A stretch of DNA of 64,000 bases from an uncultured Desulfovibrionaceae bacterium (GTDB lineage: Bacteria > Desulfobacterota > Desulfovibrionia > Desulfovibrionales > Desulfovibrionaceae), in the NCBI GenBank assembly GCA_949741925.1, contig CATJOY010000056.1, positions 113,174 to 177,173 of the forward strand, in the 5' to 3' direction. The first letter of the stretch is position 1. Every line of letters starts with the position of its first letter. This document shows positions 59,278 to 64,000 of the stretch, in pieces. The notes under the pieces are model-generated. The model was not told where the DNA came from and searched no databases. It saw only the letters and a list, made by a program, of their open reading frames with translations. The position numbers and the translations under genes are program-made.

Positions 59278-61008
59278 ATGGCAATACAGGAACAGGAAGT
59301 CGGCTTTGATGCCGATATGAACTTTGCAAGCGCCCTTGAAAATTATTTAAGTTCCGATTTCGGTGATCTGGAAGAAGGTTCCATTGTGAAAGGTGAAGTT
59401 GTCCGCGTGGATGGCGATACCGTTCTGGTGGATGTAAACTTCAAGTCTGAAGGACAGATTCCGGCTTCGGAATTTATGAATGCCTCGGGGCAGATCAACG
59501 TCAAGGTCGGTGATGAAATCGACGTATTCGTTGTTCGCAAAAACGAAATGGAAGGCTCCATCACGCTTTCTTACGAGAAAGCCAAACGGATGCAGCTTTT
59601 CGATCAGCTTGAGGACATTCAGGAAAAGAACGGCGTCTGCAAGGGCCGGATACTCCGCCGCATTAAAGGCGGGTATACTGTGGATCTGGGCGGCGTTGAA
59701 GCCTTCCTGCCCGGTTCGCATGTTGATCTTCGCCCTGTGCCCGACATGGACGCGCTTGTTAACCAAGAGTTTGAATTCCGGGTTCTGAAAACCAACCGCC
59801 GCCGCAGCAACGTTATTGTTTCCCGCCGCGTCCTTCTGGAAAAAGAACGCGATTCCAAGCGCCAGGGCCTGCTCGGCACGCTGGCTGAAGGTCAGATTGT
59901 CAAGGGCCGGGTCAAGAACATCACCGAATACGGGGCCTTTGTGGATCTGGGAGGCCTTGACGGGTTGCTGCACATTACTGATATGTCCTGGAAGCGCATC
60001 CGCCACCCCAAAGAACTGGTTTCCATGGGCCAGGAGTTGGAACTCAAAGTGCTCTCCTTTGACAAGGAAAACCACAAAGTTTCCCTCGGTCTCAAGCAGC
60101 TTGTCTCCGACCCGTGGCAGGATATCACCACCAAGTTCCCCACGGATATGCGCCTCTCCGGCAAGATCACCAATCTGGTAGACTACGGCGCTTTTGTTGA
60201 GCTTGAACCCGGCGTTGAAGGCCTGGTGCATATTTCCGAAATGTCCTGGACCCGGAAGCTCCGCCATCCTTCCCAGATGGTCCGCGTGGGCGACGAGGTT
60301 GATGTTGTTATCCTCGGCGTTGACCAGGAGAAAAAGCGTATCTCCCTCGGCATGAAGCAAGTTAAGCCCAATCCCTGGGTTATCGTGGCCGAGCGCTATC
60401 CTGAAGGCACCATCCTTGAAGGCACCATCAAAAACTTGACTGAGTTCGGCATGTTCATTGGCATTGAGGATGGCATTGACGGCCTGATCCATGTTTCCGA
60501 CATTAGCTGGACGAAAAAGATCCGCCATCCCGGCGAAGTCTACCAAGTGGGCGATACTGTTCAGGCCAAAGTGCTGGTTGTTGATCAGGAAAACGAAAAG
60601 TTCACTCTGGGCGTCAAGCAGCTTTCCGAAGATCCTTGGTCCTATGTGCCTGGCAAATACCCTGTAGGCGCCCTCATTGACGGCGTGGTGACCAATATTA
60701 CCGATTTCGGGTTGTTCGTGGAAGTGGAAGAAGGCATTGAAGGCCTGATCCACGTATCCGAAATCAGCTCTAAAAAAATCAAATCCCCCTCCGAGCTTTT
60801 TAAGGAAGGGGTCAGCATCCAAGCTAAGGTCATTCACGTTTCTGCCGAAGAACGCCGCCTGGGGCTCTCTATCAAACAGCTCAAGGAAGATGAGGAGAAA
60901 AAGAAACCCAAGGAATTCCGCACCACCAGCGGGGATTCCGGGGCGGGTCAAAGCCTGGGCGATCTGCTCAAGCAAAAGCTTGAAGAAGAAAGCGCTCATC
61001 AGGAATAA
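59278..61008 (+). CDS. rpsA: 30S ribosomal protein S1
   Basis: Encodes 576 residues with six S1 RNA-binding domains; the repeated core (GAFVDLGGLDGLLHITDMSW and its copies) is directly visible from about residue 30 to 540. The acidic/Lys-rich C-terminal tail is normal. It presents mRNA to the ribosome. The nearly full-length open frame on the opposite strand is a shadow. Confidence 0.97.
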   Translation: MAIQEQEVGFDADMNFASALENYLSSDFGDLEEGSIVKGEVVRVDGDTVLVDVNFKSEGQIPASEFMNASGQINVKVGDEIDVFVVRKNEMEGSITLSYEKAKRMQLFDQLEDIQEKNGVCKGRILRRIKGGYTVDLGGVEAFLPGSHVDLRPVPDMDALVNQEFEFRVLKTNRRRSNVIVSRRVLLEKERDSKRQGLLGTLAEGQIVKGRVKNITEYGAFVDLGGLDGLLHITDMSWKRIRHPKELVSMGQELELKVLSFDKENHKVSLGLKQLVSDPWQDITTKFPTDMRLSGKITNLVDYGAFVELEPGVEGLVHISEMSWTRKLRHPSQMVRVGDEVDVVILGVDQEKKRISLGMKQVKPNPWVIVAERYPEGTILEGTIKNLTEFGMFIGIEDGIDGLIHVSDISWTKKIRHPGEVYQVGDTVQAKVLVVDQENEKFTLGVKQLSEDPWSYVPGKYPVGALIDGVVTNITDFGLFVEVEEGIEGLIHVSEISSKKIKSPSELFKEGVSIQAKVIHVSAEERRLGLSIKQLKEDEEKKKPKEFRTTSGDSGAGQSLGDLLKQKLEEESAHQE

Positions 61009-61034
61009 AACGGCTTCCTCTGCTTATTCAAAAA

Positions 61035-61069
61035 AACCGGCTGTCCTACAGGGGGCAGCTGGTTTTTTT
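61035..61069 (+). terminator. Terminator after rpsA
   Basis: A 9-bp stem AACCGGCTG/CAGCTGGTT (one G-U pair) followed by seven T. Confidence 0.88.
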
Positions 61070-61074
61070 ACGTC

Positions 61075-61113
61075 AATGCCGTCTCCTGGCCGCATGGGGC
61101 GGGAGACGGCATT
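61075..61113 (-). terminator. Inverted repeat just after purC
   Basis: A perfect 12-bp inverted repeat (AATGCCGTCTCC with GGAGACGGCATT) 18 bases beyond the purC stop on its strand. No T-run follows, so it may stabilise the mRNA end instead of terminating. Confidence 0.5.
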
Positions 61114-61130
61114 AGGATAACGAGGCAGTA

Positions 61131-61838
61131 TCAGCGTCTGAAGCGCTCGGCCAATTCCAGGCCGACCACACGTTGGCCGGTTGTGGCGTCAAAAGCGCGG
61201 CAGCAGCCGGGAGAAACTTCATCAATCAACAGGGGTTCGCCTTGTTCATCCAATCCCCATTCGATCTTGATATCCCAGAGATCCAGCCCCTTAGCGGCAA
61301 ACAGCTCGCGGATGGCCTTCATAACTGCCTGATTCATGGGCCAGAGCTTTTCCATGACGCTTGCCGGAACAACGCCTAATGCCGTAAGAGCCGAGGGAAC
61401 AATCAACGGATCACCGGCAGCGTCATCCTTGAGGGTAACTTCAAAAACGGGAGACGGCAAACGCAGGCCGTCGCTAATGCCGGAAACCATACGGTAACGC
61501 CGGAAGAAGCTGCCTGTGCAGACCCAACGGGCGACCCATTCAAGGCCCGGCGTGAAGGTTCCGGCTTTGATGACATCCATGGAACAGGCATCAAGGTCGT
61601 AACCGACCATATGAGTACGGGCGATATTTTTAACCGCAATTTCGTTGAAAATGGCCGTAGTCATCAAGAGGCAGGCTTCGCCTTGGCCTGGTATGGTCTC
61701 TTCAGCCAAGTTGTTGCCGCCCGGGTCGATCTCCCCGGCGTCGTTCTTGGTAACCCGGTCGGTGAACACCAGGTGCAGTTGACCGGGGTTGCCGTTATCG
61801 TAAACATCCTTGGTCTTGCCGCGGTACACCAGCTTCAT
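61131..61838 (-). CDS. purC: Phosphoribosylaminoimidazole-succinocarboxamide synthase
   Basis: Encodes 235 residues. Makes SAICAR in purine synthesis. Signatures YRGKTKDVYDNG, RVTKNDAGEIDPGGNNLAE-type N-terminal region, CSMDVIKAGTFTPGLEWVAR and LWDIKIEWGLDEQGE are visible. Start after AAAGGAG, 13 codons inside the longest frame. Monocistronic. Confidence 0.95.
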   Translation of the reverse strand: MKLVYRGKTKDVYDNGNPGQLHLVFTDRVTKNDAGEIDPGGNNLAEETIPGQGEACLLMTTAIFNEIAVKNIARTHMVGYDLDACSMDVIKAGTFTPGLEWVARWVCTGSFFRRYRMVSGISDGLRLPSPVFEVTLKDDAAGDPLIVPSALTALGVVPASVMEKLWPMNQAVMKAIRELFAAKGLDLWDIKIEWGLDEQGEPLLIDEVSPGCCRAFDATTGQRVVGLELAERFRR

Positions 61839-62052
61839 AGAGTCTCCTTTTTTTAGAAACCGCTCTTCGCGCCACACAAGGCGGCCGGCCCCTGCCGGGC
61901 CGGCAGATGCCGAACGGTTCCGTCACGGAGCATTTTCTAATCCGTGCCGCAGGAAGACGCAAGGAATTTCAGGCCCTATAGTCCTAGGCTGGATTGCGGA
62001 GAGCAACGGATCAGGCCGAAACGACGCTCGCAGCCTGCGCGAAACCGGCTGA

Positions 62053-62427
62053 CTATCCCCAACCTTGCCGGCAAAGATATTCGGCACAAACACAATAAGC
62101 ATCCGAATCATTGTCGTTATCCACATCCTTTTCATCCCGCAAGACCGCGCCCACCTGGGAGGCCATGACCATACGCACCGCCCGAGCCAACCGCTTAGCT
62201 TCCTCGTAGGCGACCGCAACACTGGTGATCTTTAAAACCACCTCTTCCGAGACATCTCCGGCAAAACTGCCGGCGGGCCTGGTCTGGACGCGCCGGTAGG
62301 TCGCCGCCGGAAGTTCCGTGCCGTGGGGAAGCCGTACCGGATAGATCCTCCCCGCACAAAGGGGGGATGTTTCAGGCGCTCCCCGCAGAGCCTGAGCCGC
62401 TGCCTCTTCAATGAATTCCGATGCCAT
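62053..62427 (-). CDS. Phage DUF3168-like (tail completion) protein
   Basis: Encodes 124 residues after a perfect AAAGGAG. The segment GRIYPVRLPHGTELPAATYR matches the DUF3168/gp17-like pattern of phage head-tail proteins, which finish the tail end. No other structural phage gene is next to it on this strand, so it looks like a lone remnant or the end of a rearranged prophage. Confidence 0.65.
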   Translation of the reverse strand: MASEFIEEAAAQALRGAPETSPLCAGRIYPVRLPHGTELPAATYRRVQTRPAGSFAGDVSEEVVLKITSVAVAYEEAKRLARAVRMVMASQVGAVLRDEKDVDNDNDSDAYCVCAEYLCRQGWG

Positions 62428-62586
62428 GGCGCTTCTCCTTTGTAAGCAATCGCCGTGGGATCGGTCTTACCGGAATGCGCTCCCGGGCCGATCCAACGGC
62501 ATGCTCAACTGCATCTGGTTTTTCTGATAACCTGTTACTCTCTACACGGAGAGTTCCGGGCAGCTCCGCGTTGACTGGAGAATACC
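62428..62586. other. Gap before the small frame
   Basis: About 160 bases with no gene, presumably holding divergent promoters; no strong boxes recognised. Confidence 0.3.
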
Positions 62587-62718
62587 ATGGGCAATAAAAG
62601 CCCTCGGCGCACCAGGGGGGCTCCGGGTATCTTCCAACCCCTGTCCGGGGGGGTTGACAGAGGGGCGGCGGAACACCTGGAGAAACAATGTTTGGCCATG
62701 AAGCAGCGAAATATTTGA
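62587..62718 (+). CDS. Small hypothetical ORF
   Basis: A 43-codon frame after TGGAGAATACC. It begins MGNKSPRRTRGAPGIF and is basic at the start. A second tiny frame (GTG at 62727, 25 codons, GAGG upstream) follows. Neither has a recognised family; they may be small phage-type genes or chance. Confidence 0.35.
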   Translation: MGNKSPRRTRGAPGIFQPLSGGVDRGAAEHLEKQCLAMKQRNI

Positions 62719-62861
62719 GAGGCGACGTGTCAGCCCCTGGCATGCGAGGCGCCATCCCCGCAATGGTCAAAGGGCTCCCACTGCCGGATGGTTCCTTCAT
62801 TTGACCTACAGCCTCAAACCTTTTACACTGACTGCTCTGAGTATTCAGGAGACGACTGACT

Positions 62862-63725
62862 ATGCGGCGATTTACCACCACACGCGAGGATGGAACCCTG
62901 GAACAATCCAAGCTGGCCTTTTCCTGGCCCGCCTATCTGGGCCTTGAGGGCTATACCTCCGGTTCCTACACCGAGCCTGGCGAAGACTACCGGCAATGGT
63001 TGCAGGAAATGGCCCGGCAGGCAGGGCAGAAGGCGCCGAAAAACGCTCTGGACATTGTGGCCGCCGCAAAAACCTACCAGCATACCGAGGTGATGACCGT
63101 AGACTTCCTGGCCGAACGCTGGGATGTTCCCTGGCAATTACTGCGTTCGGGCATTGAAAGCGGCCATATCGCCTACCGAATGATGCCCCTAATTTTCGGC
63201 GTGCATGAACGGAAAGGATCGGTTCGTTACGGCTACAAGCTGGTAATCCCGCTGGAAGAGGTACTGCGCCTGGAAAACGAGCACCCGGAACTGGCCAGAC
63301 TGGCCCTGGAGCATGCCGACAGGCTGGAAAGAAAAAAACAGCAGGAAAGCAAACGTCTTGAAGCGCAACAGAACAGACTCCTGGCCCGCTTGAAAAAAAC
63401 CATCAGCGAACGAAAGTTGACCCTTGAAGATGCCATCCAGATACTTGCCGCCTACACCGGCAAGGAAGAATCCGACGGCAGGTCGGAGAAAGGCGGCGGA
63501 AGCGATCAGACATCTCCTGAAGCCACGAGTATCGTAGCCGTAATGCAGCGTCTCCGCGCTGCTGGAAAAAGCGAGGCAGAAATTGCCGTGTTGCTGAAAG
63601 AGCATGGTTTGAGTTTCAGCCAAATAGGCGTTTTACTCCACCCTGCGCCCTTGCAAGCCTCCCGGGAGACGTTGATCTCCTACGCCAAGCGTTTGCTGCA
63701 TAGAGCCTCCAAGACCAACAAATAA
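62862..63725 (+). CDS. Hypothetical protein, probably from a mobile region
   Basis: Encodes 287 residues after GGAG at ten bases. A folded N-terminal half (residues about 20-125, ERWDVPWQLLRSGIESGHIA suggests an HTH-like or excisionase-type segment), a charged coiled coil at about 140-185 (RLERKKQQESKRLEAQQNRL), and a helical C-terminal part (GKSEAEIAVLLKEHGLSFSQ). The family is not recognised. Position next to a phage DUF3168 gene suggests a phage or element gene. Confidence 0.6.
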   Translation: MRRFTTTREDGTLEQSKLAFSWPAYLGLEGYTSGSYTEPGEDYRQWLQEMARQAGQKAPKNALDIVAAAKTYQHTEVMTVDFLAERWDVPWQLLRSGIESGHIAYRMMPLIFGVHERKGSVRYGYKLVIPLEEVLRLENEHPELARLALEHADRLERKKQQESKRLEAQQNRLLARLKKTISERKLTLEDAIQILAAYTGKEESDGRSEKGGGSDQTSPEATSIVAVMQRLRAAGKSEAEIAVLLKEHGLSFSQIGVLLHPAPLQASRETLISYAKRLLHRASKTNK

Positions 63726-63871
63726 TCCTTTGCCTTTTATTTCTTCCGCTGGGAGAGCTTCTCCCCTTCAGGAGCACTCCCGGGTATTCATGCGCAAGAG
63801 CAAGCTCCTTTCCATTGCCTCGGAAAAGCCAGCGCGGTTGCCTCTCGCCGCATCGGCCTTTTTTCGGGGAT

Positions 63872-63925
63872 GCACCACCCTATTTACGAAAATGCACCAC
63901 CCTTGCACCCGTTGACGCACCACCC
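63872..63925 (+). repeat. Three direct repeats upstream of a gene beyond the right edge
   Basis: GCACCACCC occurs at 63872, 63894 and 63917, spaced 22 and 23 bases, that is about two helical turns. The third overlaps TTGACG, which together with GTATTC or TATTCT downstream may be a promoter. A ribosome-binding site AGGAGG is at 63992-63997, so a gene starts just outside the window. The repeats look like regulator-binding sites. Confidence 0.55.
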
Positions 63926-64000
63926 GCCGCATAGGGTATTCTTCTCGGTATCTGTACGCTCTTCGCATCTCGCTCTTGTACAGAACAACCAGGAGGAACG

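Noticed and set aside
59347..60999. 550-codon minus-strand frame opposite rpsA
   Set aside because: Shadow of the repetitive S1 sequence.
63872..63925. CRISPR array
   Set aside because: Repeats of nine bases with about 13-base gaps are far too short; no CRISPR repeat-spacer pattern is seen anywhere in the window.

Overview
The window looks like chromosome from an anaerobic delta-proteobacterium of the Desulfovibrionaceae type (Desulfovibrio, Bilophila or Mailhella-like). This is inferred from gene content and order: a selenocysteine tRNA, a stand-alone IMP cyclohydrolase in place of bifunctional PurH, yicC-remA(DUF370)-gmk-pyrF, ftsH-folP-cdaA-cdaR, mreBCD-mrdA-rodA followed by a bactofilin, an orphan tricarboxylate-type (TTT) transporter and a YeiH-type exporter. 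No species can be named from the sequence alone. The DNA is moderately GC-rich, with a visibly AT-richer patch around 23.4-24.6 kb and around 28-29.4 kb.

Left part (1-19.8 kb): the 3' end of a bifunctional RelA/SpoT gene runs off the left edge. Next comes a minus-strand tctC-tctB-tctA-lacI operon with two near-identical 16-bp LacI-type operators upstream of tctC. Then an extracytoplasmic peptide-type binding protein coupled to a small membrane protein, and divergent from it a large SWIM/SNF2 helicase. The minus-strand ftsH-folP-cdaA-cdaR operon (proteolysis, folate, cyclic-di-AMP) follows, then a plus-strand YeiH-family exporter with an unusual Ala-rich insertion and a small membrane partner.

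Middle part (19.9-31.8 kb): an accessory block lies between tRNA-Sec and tRNA-Asn. It holds a DMT exporter, an MFS transporter, a large multidomain glycosyltransferase, an unusual SGNH-hydrolase/citrate-lyase-ligase-like fusion, and a DUF2254 membrane protein. Its most distinctive content is a tandem array of divergent [secreted staphylococcal-nuclease-like gene / XRE repressor] pairs. One nuclease is intact, one is frameshifted, two survive only as fragments, and each of the three repressors is preceded by a different palindrome.

Right part (31.9-64 kb): housekeeping genes. These are purH-N, tadA and a LOG-family gene; the rod-shape and elongasome operon mreBCD-mrdA-rodA with bactofilin; a long minus-strand operon yicC-remA-gmk-pyrF-TPR-HDOD-recJ-rlpA; a minus-strand group thioesterase-recD2-NlpC/P60-mtaB-membrane protein held together by ATGA overlaps; mltA with a phosphonate-type binding protein; rpsA; and purC. 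The last 2 kb carries a phage-type DUF3168 gene, an unknown gene and three direct repeats in front of a gene that starts beyond the window, suggesting the edge of a prophage or other mobile region.

Many adjacent genes overlap by ATGA/GTGA, so stop/start overlap was used throughout, with ribosome-binding sites, to choose starts.
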